Shown: piece by piece, positions 34,192 to 40,744 of the stretch
Position numbering within the stretch: the first letter of the stretch is position 1
Layout: each line of letters begins with the position of its first letter
Origin: Sandaracinobacteroides sp041675905
Lineage (GTDB): Bacteria > Pseudomonadota > Alphaproteobacteria > Sphingomonadales > Sphingomonadaceae
Length of the DNA stretch: 40,744 nucleotides
Assembly (NCBI GenBank): GCA_041675905.1
Contig: JBAYSX010000022.1
Span: 1 to 40,744, forward strand
Reading direction: 5' to 3'
Position numbers and translations under genes: made by a program
Notes under the pieces: model-generated
Told to the model about the DNA's origin: nothing
The model's input: the letters and a program-made list of their open reading frames with translations, nothing else
The model's database searches: none

Positions 34192-35360
34192 AACGCCGCA
34201 GTATCCTGGTCGGAGGTTCGGCGCTCGCCTCGGCCAGCCTGCTCACCGGCTTCAACTTCAACTGGCGCCGGATGCTGCCGGCCCGCGACCGCAACATCCT
34301 CGAGGGCGGGCCGGTACAGGTGCCGCTCGACTATGTGGGCATCCACTTCCATCGCTGGCCCAGTCGCTGGCGCATGGGGGATGTCGACTCCCCGGCACCC
34401 ACCTACCGCTACGGCATGGTGCGTTCGCTCAACTACGACGGCGTGGCCTGGCGCGACCTGCAGCTCGCCCCCGGCGCCTACGACTGGAAGCGACTCGATG
34501 AATGGGTCGACACCCATGCGGCCCGCGGCCACACCATGATGTTCACCCTGTACGGCACGCCGACCTGGGCTTCCACCCGGCCGAGCGTGCTCGATCCGTA
34601 CTACTACCTGGGGGGCGACAGCCGGCCCATCGACATGACCCTGGTGGGCGAATTCACGGCGGCCCTGGTGTCGCGCTACAACCAGCCGGGCAGCCCCCGG
34701 CGCATCGCCTACCTGGAGATCTGGAACGAACCGGATTTCCACGGCGGGCGCTACTGGCGCGATTCAGCCGAGGATCTCGCCGAGCTTTGCCGCGAAGCCT
34801 ACATGGCCGCAAAGCAGGTCGACCCCGACATCATCGTGCTGAGCCCGCCCTTCAACGACCTCTTCGAAGGCCCCAAGGTCTACCCGAAGATCATCCGCTG
34901 GGCCGAGGCCGATGACCGCCATGGCGGCGTGGGCGGCCAGTGGGCCGATGCCATCGCCTTCCACTACTACCACTACTGGGACACCAACCCGGTGGAGATG
35001 CTCGACGTGATCGAGGGCATGCGCATGACCCGCGCCGCCATGGGCAAGCACCAGCTCGATTTGCACCTGACCGAGATCGGCGACAACCGGTACTGGGAGA
35101 AGGGCGATGTGCCGGAAGCCGACAAGATCCTGACGATCCGGCGCTGGATGGCGCTGGGCGCGGCCGGCGGCCTGAAGACGCTCGGCCTGTATTCGCACGA
35201 GTCGCACCACCTGGGCGAGCCGGCGACCCGACCTGCCGTCGCCCGGGCGATCGACGAGATGCACGAACTGCTGGCGGGCAGCACGATCACCGCCGGCATG
35301 CTGCGCAAGGATGGCCAGGTGGAGATCACGATGGCGGAAGGCAGCCAGCACGCCTGGTAG
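34188..35360 (+). CDS. Exported glycoside hydrolase (GH39/GH5-like TIM barrel)
   Basis: 390 residues. The N-terminus MKRRSILVGGSALASASLLTG looks like a signal or anchor with a twin-Arg start (KRRS), suggesting periplasmic location. The barrel is recognisable from VGIHFHRWPSRW, FTLYGTPTWAST, YLEIWNEPDFHGG (NEP motif, probable acid/base Glu181) and LHLTEIGDN (probable nucleophile Glu296). These are the two clan GH-A catalytic glutamates on strands 4 and 7. Such enzymes in polymer clusters (PslG-like) trim the chain or release it from the lipid. Substrate would be the locus's own polymer, but this is inferred. ATGA-coupled to the preceding GT. Confidence 0.8.
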   Translation: MKRRSILVGGSALASASLLTGFNFNWRRMLPARDRNILEGGPVQVPLDYVGIHFHRWPSRWRMGDVDSPAPTYRYGMVRSLNYDGVAWRDLQLAPGAYDWKRLDEWVDTHAARGHTMMFTLYGTPTWASTRPSVLDPYYYLGGDSRPIDMTLVGEFTAALVSRYNQPGSPRRIAYLEIWNEPDFHGGRYWRDSAEDLAELCREAYMAAKQVDPDIIVLSPPFNDLFEGPKVYPKIIRWAEADDRHGGVGGQWADAIAFHYYHYWDTNPVEMLDVIEGMRMTRAAMGKHQLDLHLTEIGDNRYWEKGDVPEADKILTIRRWMALGAAGGLKTLGLYSHESHHLGEPATRPAVARAIDEMHELLAGSTITAGMLRKDGQVEITMAEGSQHAW

Positions 35361-35380
35361 GCGGGCAGGCGAGTGACGAA

Positions 35381-35396
35381 GTTTCCTGAGGGAAAC
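35381..35396 (+). promoter_or_regulatory. Small hairpin before the polymerase/ligase gene
   Basis: Perfect 6-bp inverted repeat GTTTCC-TGAG-GGAAAC in the 59-bp gap, followed by a G/A-rich stretch and the GGGAG Shine-Dalgarno of the next gene. It could be a processing or attenuation hairpin. No U-tract follows, so it is not a classical terminator. Confidence 0.3.
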
Positions 35397-35419
35397 GGGG
35401 AAAGGGGGTAACGGGAGCA

Positions 35420-37024
35420 ATGGGGGCGTACCTGCAGGGGCTGGGCAGCTTTGCCGGCGGCATGGCGTTCGCGCTGGGCGGCGCGGTGCTGCTCATCGCC
35501 GGCTTCGGCCTTGGGCTGACGCTCGAAGGCCGCTACCGGCGCTGGGTCCTGCCCGCGCTCGCGGCGCTGATCACGCTCGCCCCGCCCGCCGGCGTGCTGC
35601 TCTCCGGACGCAACCTGGCCGACATCGACTTCATGGTCGGCATGGATGCCGGCGGCCTGTCGGCCTGGTTGCTGCGCCTGTCGACCGCGAGCATCGTCGG
35701 CATCGCGCTGGTGCGCATCATCGGGCGGCTGTTTCGCAGCCAGACCGGACAAGCCCGCAGCGCGACCGCCGCCACCGTCGAAGCCGCCCATACGGGGCTG
35801 CCGCTGTTCCTCGGCTTTGGTGCCTACTACGTCGGCAATGTCCTGCTGCCGGCCGCCTTCGGCACCGTGCCCTCCTTCGCCGTCCAGATGCTCTATCCGC
35901 TGGCGGTGGTCGGCGCCATCTACATGAGCCGCCACTACGAGCCCTCCGACTGGCTCGATGCGGTGAAATGGTCGCTGCTCGCATTCCTGGTGGTGAGCCT
36001 GCTCGCCAGTGCCATCGATTCGGGCCTGACCACCCAGTACGGCTCCCGGGAGACCCGCCTGCCGGGCATGACGTATCGCTACTGGGGCCTGGGCTCCAAC
36101 CCCAACAGCATCGCGCCGCTCGCCCTGCTGCTGATGCTGCTGAGCATCCATCGGCCGTTCCGCTACAAGCTGCTCACCTTCCTCGCGCTGGCCCTCGGCG
36201 CCCTGGTGCTACTGCTGGCGCAGTCGCAGACGACCTGGGGGGCGGCGGCCCTGGTGCTGGCTCCGTTTACCGTCTACTGCCTGCGCCACCGACACGGCGC
36301 ACCGGCCGCCGAGCAGGGCTGGACGCCGATGCGGCTCGTCGTACTGGCCGGCATGTTGCTCGCGGTGGCGTTCGCGGCCGCCCTGCTCATCGTCGAATTG
36401 AGGGTCGGCTCGGGCGTGCGCAACGACTTCGCAAGCGCACTGGAAGCCTCGCGCAAGAGCCAGGACATCTCGGAGCTGTCGGGCCGCACCCAGATCTGGT
36501 TGATCGCCCTCGATGTGTGGAAGCAGAGCCCGCTCTTCGGCTATGGTCCGACGCTCTGGTCGGACACCTTCCGGGCCACCTGGCGGGTGCCCTTCGCATT
36601 CCACGCCCACAACCAGTTCATGCAGTCGCTCGGGGCCGCCGGCATCGTCGGAGTGCTGGGGCTGCTCGCCTACGTCGGCGCGCTGGTGGTCGGCGCCCTG
36701 CGGGCCGCGCGAACCTCGCGCGGACTTGCGCCTGCGCTGGTTGCCGTGATGCTGGTGCGGATGGTCACCGAAGTGCCACTGGAACTGTCCACCGTACTGC
36801 TGGGCGACTTCCTCTTCCAGCTCACCACTTTCGTAGCGGTGCTCGGCTATCTGCTGCGCGCCGAGCGCAGGCGGCTCGCGCCGGCGGCGCCCAGGCGCCG
36901 TTCCTCGGGCAGCGGCTCCGGGCGGCGACGCCGCAGTTCAGCCTGGCGCTCGTCATCGTCCGGGTCGCCCGCTTCATCGTCGCGCCGGGGCCACCGTCAC
37001 GCCGACGGGGAGATGGCCACATGA
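35420..37024 (+). CDS. O-antigen ligase/polymerase family membrane protein (Wzy_C)
   Basis: 534 residues with 11-12 hydrophobic segments. The Wzy_C (O-antigen ligase) signature is present as SGRTQIWLIALDVWKQSPLF, GYGPTLWSDTFRA and FHAHNQFMQSLGAAGIVGVL, with the conserved Arg and His on the large periplasmic loop. It either polymerises repeat units or ligates chains to an acceptor. The C-terminal 55 residues are Arg/Ser-rich and low-complexity (RRRSSGSGSGRRRRSSAWRS) and are not part of the family; they run to a stop that overlaps the next gene. An alternative reading frame across that tail is open too, so an old frameshift is possible. Second polymerase-type protein in the window, besides Wzy at 22-23 kb. 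Confidence 0.82.
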   Translation: MGAYLQGLGSFAGGMAFALGGAVLLIAGFGLGLTLEGRYRRWVLPALAALITLAPPAGVLLSGRNLADIDFMVGMDAGGLSAWLLRLSTASIVGIALVRIIGRLFRSQTGQARSATAATVEAAHTGLPLFLGFGAYYVGNVLLPAAFGTVPSFAVQMLYPLAVVGAIYMSRHYEPSDWLDAVKWSLLAFLVVSLLASAIDSGLTTQYGSRETRLPGMTYRYWGLGSNPNSIAPLALLLMLLSIHRPFRYKLLTFLALALGALVLLLAQSQTTWGAAALVLAPFTVYCLRHRHGAPAAEQGWTPMRLVVLAGMLLAVAFAAALLIVELRVGSGVRNDFASALEASRKSQDISELSGRTQIWLIALDVWKQSPLFGYGPTLWSDTFRATWRVPFAFHAHNQFMQSLGAAGIVGVLGLLAYVGALVVGALRAARTSRGLAPALVAVMLVRMVTEVPLELSTVLLGDFLFQLTTFVAVLGYLLRAERRRLAPAAPRRRSSGSGSGRRRRSSAWRSSSSGSPASSSRRGHRHADGEMAT

Positions 37025-37785
37025 GGATCTCGGTCATCACCTGCACGCTCAACGCGGCGCGCTGGCTCTCCGACAATATCGTCTCGGTGGCTACCCAGAA
37101 CCATGTCGACTTCGAGCAGGTCTTCGTCGACGGCGGTTCCACCGACGGCACCCTGGAATTGATCGCGCGCGCACCGCACCGCACCGTGCTGGTCGAGAAC
37201 ATCATCGGCCTTTCGGCGGCGATGAATGCCGGCGTTGCCGCCGCCACCGGCGAGATCATCATGCATGTGCATGGCGACGACATGCTCGCCGGCAAGGATG
37301 CGCTCGCCTGCGTGGCCACCGCCTTCGATCGTTTCGGTGGCGGCTGGCTCTATGGCCAGTGCCAGAGCGACTTCGGCGACGGCCGCATCGAGGCGCGCCG
37401 CTCGCCGCCCTGGAATGCCCGCCGCCTGCGTACCCGGGGCAACATCGTGCCGCATCCCGCCGTCGCGATCCGCCGGGAGCTCTTTCTCGAGGCCGGCGGC
37501 TTCGACCCGGGCCTGCGCTGCTGCATGGACTACGACCTCTGGCTGCGGCTCTCGCGGATCAGCCGGCCGCGCGTGATCGGCGATTTCATCGCGACCTTCC
37601 GCTACCACGACGCCGCGATCTCGAGCCGCTACGCATCGGTCTGCCTGCGCGAGGATCGCGAACTGCGGCTGCGCTACGCCCATGGCCCGCTCGAGCGGGC
37701 CATCGCGCGGGCCTCGCTCTGGCGCACCGAACGCCGGATGCGCCGCGCCGGCAAGCTTCGCGACTGCGAGGCGCTCCATGCCTGA
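37021..37785 (+). CDS. GT2 family glycosyltransferase (WcaA/WcaE-like)
   Basis: 254 residues. GT-A fold: MRISVITCTLNAARWLSDNI, VFVDGGSTDGTLELI, GLSAAMNAGVAAATGEIIMH and HGDDML (metal-binding DxD equivalent), then FDPGLRCCMDYDLWLRLSRI with the catalytic ED/DYD-type region. This matches short transferases of colanic-acid-like clusters. ATG at 37021 overlaps the preceding stop (ATGA). The 3' end overlaps the next start by eight bases. Cytoplasmic, peripheral to the inner membrane. Donor and linkage cannot be predicted. Confidence 0.87.
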   Translation: MRISVITCTLNAARWLSDNIVSVATQNHVDFEQVFVDGGSTDGTLELIARAPHRTVLVENIIGLSAAMNAGVAAATGEIIMHVHGDDMLAGKDALACVATAFDRFGGGWLYGQCQSDFGDGRIEARRSPPWNARRLRTRGNIVPHPAVAIRRELFLEAGGFDPGLRCCMDYDLWLRLSRISRPRVIGDFIATFRYHDAAISSRYASVCLREDRELRLRYAHGPLERAIARASLWRTERRMRRAGKLRDCEALHA

Positions 37786-39949
37786 AGCGATCGGGCAGCG
37801 CGGCAATCGCGATAACGGGGCGGATCGCAGAATGAGCGACATCCGCGTCTCGCTGGTGCTCGCCACCGTCGAGCGGGTCGAGGAACCGATGCGCCTGGTC
37901 GAGTCGCTTGCCGGCCAGATCGAGCAAAGCTTCGAGCTGATCGTGGTCGACCAGAACCCGGATGAACGCCTCGGGGCGGTCATCGCCCGGGCGCGCGCCG
38001 CCGGCATCCACGTGCTGCACCTGCGACAGGCGGTGCCGAACCTCGCGCTGGCCCGCAACACCGCCATCGAGGTGGCCCGCGGCGAATGGATCGGCTTTCC
38101 CGACGACGACTGCTGGTACGAACCCGAGACCCTGTCGGCACTGGTGCGCGCGAGTCGCTCGCGGGCGCACGGTTACGTCGGCAGCTGGCTCGAGATGGAC
38201 GACCCGATGCGCCCTGCCCGGCGCCGGCTCGACAGCCAGAAGTGGGCTCACATGAGCCTGCGCGGAGAATCGGCGCCCTCGATCTGCCTGTTCCTGCGCC
38301 GGCCGCTGCTGATCGAGCTGGGCGGCTTCGATGAACGGCTCGGTGTGGGCCAGTGGTACGGTGCCGGAGAGGAAACCGATGTCGTGATGCGCGCACTGGC
38401 CGGCGGCGCCCGCCTCGAATACGCCCCGGCAATCATCGTCCACCATCTCGCCTCCGATGCGCTTCCGCCGGTCGATCGCGCCAGCCTGCGTACCGCGCGC
38501 CTGCGCGGCCGCGGCGGCGGCGCGCTCTTCGCCAAGCATCGGGTGCCGGTCTGGCGCTGGCTGCGCACCGTCGCCACGCCACCGCTGATGCTGGCAGCGA
38601 ACAATCCCCAGCGCTTTACCGGCCTGATTCATGGCCTGGCGACCGCGCTCGGCCGCTTCGAGGGTTTCATCGCCTGGCGACTGCGCGAAGGCGCCCGGCC
38701 CGGCCCCCTGGTCGCCTTCGCGGTCAACACCGTCTCGGGCTATCGCTGGGGCACGCTGGCGGCGCTTGCCGAACAGGTCGGCCGGGTCGCGGTCTTCGTC
38801 GCCAGGCCGCCGCGGCGGGGCGCCGCCGTTGCCGCTGGCAAGGTCATGGTAAGCACCTATGCCGCCAGCAGGATCGGCGGACAGCTGCCGGGCGGCGGCG
38901 AGCGGACCGGCGACTGGGCATGGGGCCTGGCGGGCCTGGTCTGGCGCGAACGCCCGACGATCCTGGTGGCAAGCGAGTTCGGTTCGCGCACCGCCATCGG
39001 CTGGCTGATGCGCCGGATCCGCCTGGTCGATCGCCTGGTGATCCATGCCGACCTGTGCGAGGCCGCCGAAGTCGGACGCGGCTGGCCGGTACGCCTGCGC
39101 CAGCGCCTGCTCGCGGCCGGCGCCGATGCGGTCGTGGTCAATGGCGCGAGTGGCGAGCGCCACATGCGAAACATCGGCTCGGGCGCCCGCCTGCTGCGGA
39201 TTCCCTATGCGACCGAGGCGGCATTCCTGCAGCATCGGGAGGCGCCCGGCCGATCGCCCGAGCCGATGCCGATGCCGATGCCGATGCCGATGCCGATGCC
39301 GCCGGAAGAAGGCGGAGCGACCAGGCCTTCACCTCTGCGCCTTGTCTTCATCGGCCAGTTCGTGCACGGCAAGCGCATGGTCGAGTTCATCGGGATACTC
39401 GCCCGGGTACGAGCCGAAACGCCGGGTGCGCCCGATGTCGAGCTCAACCTCGTCGGGCAGGGTCCACTGCAGGAGCCGTTCGAGCGGATGGCGCAGCGCC
39501 ACGGGGGCAAGCCGGGCCTGGCGGTGAACATTCTCGGGCCTGTGGCCCATGATGCCCTGCCGGCGCTTCTCGCCACCCATGACGCGCTGGTCCTGCCGAG
39601 CGCCTTCGAGACCTGGGGCATGGTGGTGAACGAGGCGATGGCCGTCGGCCTGCCCGTGCTGGGTTCGCGCCAGGTCCAGGCGGTCGAGGAAATGGTGCGC
39701 GATGGTCGCGAGGGCTGGGTGTTCGAGGCCGGCGATGCCGACAGCGAACGCCGGGCGATCATCGCCCTGCTCCGCACGACACCGCTGCGCCGCGACCGCA
39801 TGGGGCGGCTTGCCCATGCCAGCGCCAGGCGGTTCTCGGAAACCGCGGTCGCCGGCCGCTGGTGCGCCCTGGTGCGCGAGATGTCGGCGCAGACACCGGC
39901 CTCCGACGAACCCAGCGGCAACCCGCGGCTGCGGGAGCAGGTCGAATGA
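37778..39949 (+). CDS. Bifunctional GT2-GT4 glycosyltransferase fusion
   Basis: 723 residues. The N-terminal half is a GT2 transferase: VSLVLATVERVEEPMRLVES, LALARNTAIEVARGEWIGFP, DDDCWYEPETL (DxD) and ARLEYAPAIIVHHL. The C-terminal half (about 330-700) is a GT4 enzyme: VMVSTYAASRIGGQLPGGGE, LVIHADLCEAAEVG, LRLVFIGQFVHGKRMVEFIG and LVLPSAFETWGMVVNEAMAV (EX7E). The (Met-Pro)6 stretch at about residues 497-508 lies inside the GT4 half, between its Rossmann domains. It presumably adds two successive sugars. Start at 37778 has GAGG six bases upstream; ATG 37832 would remove 18 unstructured residues. Coupled to both neighbours by overlaps. Confidence 0.85.
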   Translation: MPEAIGQRGNRDNGADRRMSDIRVSLVLATVERVEEPMRLVESLAGQIEQSFELIVVDQNPDERLGAVIARARAAGIHVLHLRQAVPNLALARNTAIEVARGEWIGFPDDDCWYEPETLSALVRASRSRAHGYVGSWLEMDDPMRPARRRLDSQKWAHMSLRGESAPSICLFLRRPLLIELGGFDERLGVGQWYGAGEETDVVMRALAGGARLEYAPAIIVHHLASDALPPVDRASLRTARLRGRGGGALFAKHRVPVWRWLRTVATPPLMLAANNPQRFTGLIHGLATALGRFEGFIAWRLREGARPGPLVAFAVNTVSGYRWGTLAALAEQVGRVAVFVARPPRRGAAVAAGKVMVSTYAASRIGGQLPGGGERTGDWAWGLAGLVWRERPTILVASEFGSRTAIGWLMRRIRLVDRLVIHADLCEAAEVGRGWPVRLRQRLLAAGADAVVVNGASGERHMRNIGSGARLLRIPYATEAAFLQHREAPGRSPEPMPMPMPMPMPMPPEEGGATRPSPLRLVFIGQFVHGKRMVEFIGILARVRAETPGAPDVELNLVGQGPLQEPFERMAQRHGGKPGLAVNILGPVAHDALPALLATHDALVLPSAFETWGMVVNEAMAVGLPVLGSRQVQAVEEMVRDGREGWVFEAGDADSERRAIIALLRTTPLRRDRMGRLAHASARRFSETAVAGRWCALVREMSAQTPASDEPSGNPRLREQVE
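39266..39301 (+). repeat. Hexanucleotide tandem repeat (ATGCCG)6
   Basis: Six perfect copies of ATGCCG encoding (Met-Pro)6 within the interdomain region of the GT4 half of the fusion transferase. Copy changes stay in frame, so length would vary the linker rather than switch the gene off. Confidence 0.95.
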
Positions 39950-40744
39950 ACGCGCCGCCGATTCGCCAGCGGCTCGGCCAGGCCGCCGTGCCCGGCACGG
40001 CCGATCCGGCCGGGCGGGCGCCGCGCATCGTCTTCGCGATGCTCTCGGCGGCCACCCCGCCGGCAACCGTCTCCGAGCTTGCCCGGCTGCTCGCGCCGCA
40101 CCGGGTGGTGATCCACCATTCACCGCACCTGCAGCCCGATTTCCGGGTCGATGCGGCCAATGTCGATTTCGTGCCCCGTCCCGAGGTGGTCACCCGGGAC
40201 GACTGGTCGATGAGCCGCGGCGTGATCCGGCTCATCGAGCATTGCCTCGAGCATGTCGACTTCGACTACTTCCAGCTGCTCACGCCCAACTGCCTGCCGC
40301 TGCGCCCCATTGCGGACTTCGTGAGCCATGTCGCCAGCGATCCACATGATGCCCATGTCGACCGGATCGATCTTTCGGACGACGAGCTGGCCTGGATGAC
40401 CTACGCCTACCGGCTCTACGCTCCCGCGGACTCCTGGCGCTTCCGCCTTCTCTGGCGGATGCATTGCTGGTATGTGCCGGCCAGCGCCCGGCGCACGATC
40501 CGCGGCGGGCTTGAAGTCCCGATCGAACATGCCCGGACCGTCAGCGGGCGTCCGACGCTGCGGGCACACATCGCCCGTAATATGACCTGGGCGGCGCGCG
40601 GGGGGCTGCTCGGCGAGCATCCCTTCGGAACCGCCTTCAAGCCCTGGGTCGGCAGCCTCTGGTTCGGCGCCCACAAACCCGTGTGCCATTATCTGGCGCG
40701 CCGCTTCCATGAACCCGGAGTGCAGCGCTGGTTCTCGGGCATGA
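39946..40744 (+). CDS. GT14-like (core-2/I-branching) glycosyltransferase, 3' end outside window
   Basis: First 266 codons; the frame is still open at the window edge. After a disordered start, IVFAMLSAATPPATVSELAR then HRVVIHHSPHLQPDF, NVDFVPRPEVVTRDDWSMSR and YFQLLTPNCLPLRPIADFVS match the layout of GT14 beta-1,6-N-acetylglucosaminyltransferase-like bacterial proteins, whose hallmark is the L(S/T)xxxxPL region. It would add a branch sugar, often GlcNAc or xylose. ATG overlaps the preceding stop (ATGA). Activity inferred from family only. Confidence 0.7.
   Translation, partial: MNAPPIRQRLGQAAVPGTADPAGRAPRIVFAMLSAATPPATVSELARLLAPHRVVIHHSPHLQPDFRVDAANVDFVPRPEVVTRDDWSMSRGVIRLIEHCLEHVDFDYFQLLTPNCLPLRPIADFVSHVASDPHDAHVDRIDLSDDELAWMTYAYRLYAPADSWRFRLLWRMHCWYVPASARRTIRGGLEVPIEHARTVSGRPTLRAHIARNMTWAARGGLLGEHPFGTAFKPWVGSLWFGAHKPVCHYLARRFHEPGVQRWFSGM

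Noticed and set aside
37682..37777. Upstream extension of the GT2-GT4 fusion start
   Set aside because: The extra residues are out-of-frame reading of the preceding GT2 gene; the ATG at 37778 has a GAGG ribosome-binding site.
1..40744. CRISPR array, tRNA or rRNA genes
   Set aside because: No regularly spaced repeats, no recognisable tRNA cloverleaf and no rRNA signature were seen on reading the window.

Overview
The window is a polysaccharide (capsule/exopolysaccharide/O-antigen-type) biosynthesis and export locus on a GC-rich chromosome. The organism is most likely a beta- or gammaproteobacterium. The basis is a Wza/Wzb/Wzc export set with a lipobox, an MraY/WecA-type initiating transferase, an outer-membrane barrel ending in Phe, a poly-Gly lipoprotein of the kind common in Burkholderiales, and pervasive ATGA stop/start overlaps. 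Genus cannot be fixed from the sequence alone.

Layout. Left edge: a truncated HTH protein (minus), then a plus-strand block of NodB-type deacetylase, LMW tyrosine phosphatase (Wzb-like), Wza-like lipoprotein, Wzc-like BY-kinase and a WbuB-like glycosyltransferase. From about 7.0 to 25.2 kb the biosynthetic genes run on the minus strand: acyltransferase, Wzx flippase, Wzy polymerase, GT4, bi-domain dehydrogenase, UDP-GlcNAc 2-epimerase and heparinase-like protein. This block is interrupted by two foreign-looking modules. One (about 8.8-12.6 kb) is bounded by a 95-bp near-perfect direct repeat of the heparinase 5' end. It holds a catalytically degenerate ImmA/IrrE-like protein, an unknown small partner and a divergent YiiX/papain-like protein. 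The other (14.9-18.1 kb) is a tight plus-strand trio: HEPN-like small protein, KGGVGR-motif ParA/MinD-type ATPase and AAA-type P-loop ATPase. Toxin-antitoxin debris (hicB with a hicA relic; an MbcA/ParS-type antitoxin-like HTH gene) is fused into the epimerase operon by short overlaps.

From 25.6 to 28.5 kb a lipoprotein and an outer-membrane barrel form a minus-strand pair. Next come a WecA-like transferase (plus) and a second Wzc-like kinase (minus, convergent). The right end is a second plus-strand operon: a relic of a second wecA whose stop overlaps the next start, GT4, a glycoside hydrolase, an O-antigen ligase/polymerase, GT2, a GT2-GT4 fusion with an (ATGCCG)6 linker, and a GT14-like gene that runs off the window.

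Functionally, WecA would load the lipid carrier. WecB, the dehydrogenase and the glycosyltransferases would build the repeat unit. Wzx/Wzy and the ligase-like protein would flip and polymerise it, and Wza, Wzc and Wzb would export it and control chain length. Two Wzc proteins and two polymerase/ligase-type proteins suggest two merged polysaccharide systems. The wzx/wzy/GT/acyltransferase block is visibly A+T-richer than its surroundings, as expected of a swapped serotype cassette. The strongest candidate for an undescribed system is the KGGVGR trio, followed by the repeat-bounded papain/pseudo-ImmA module.
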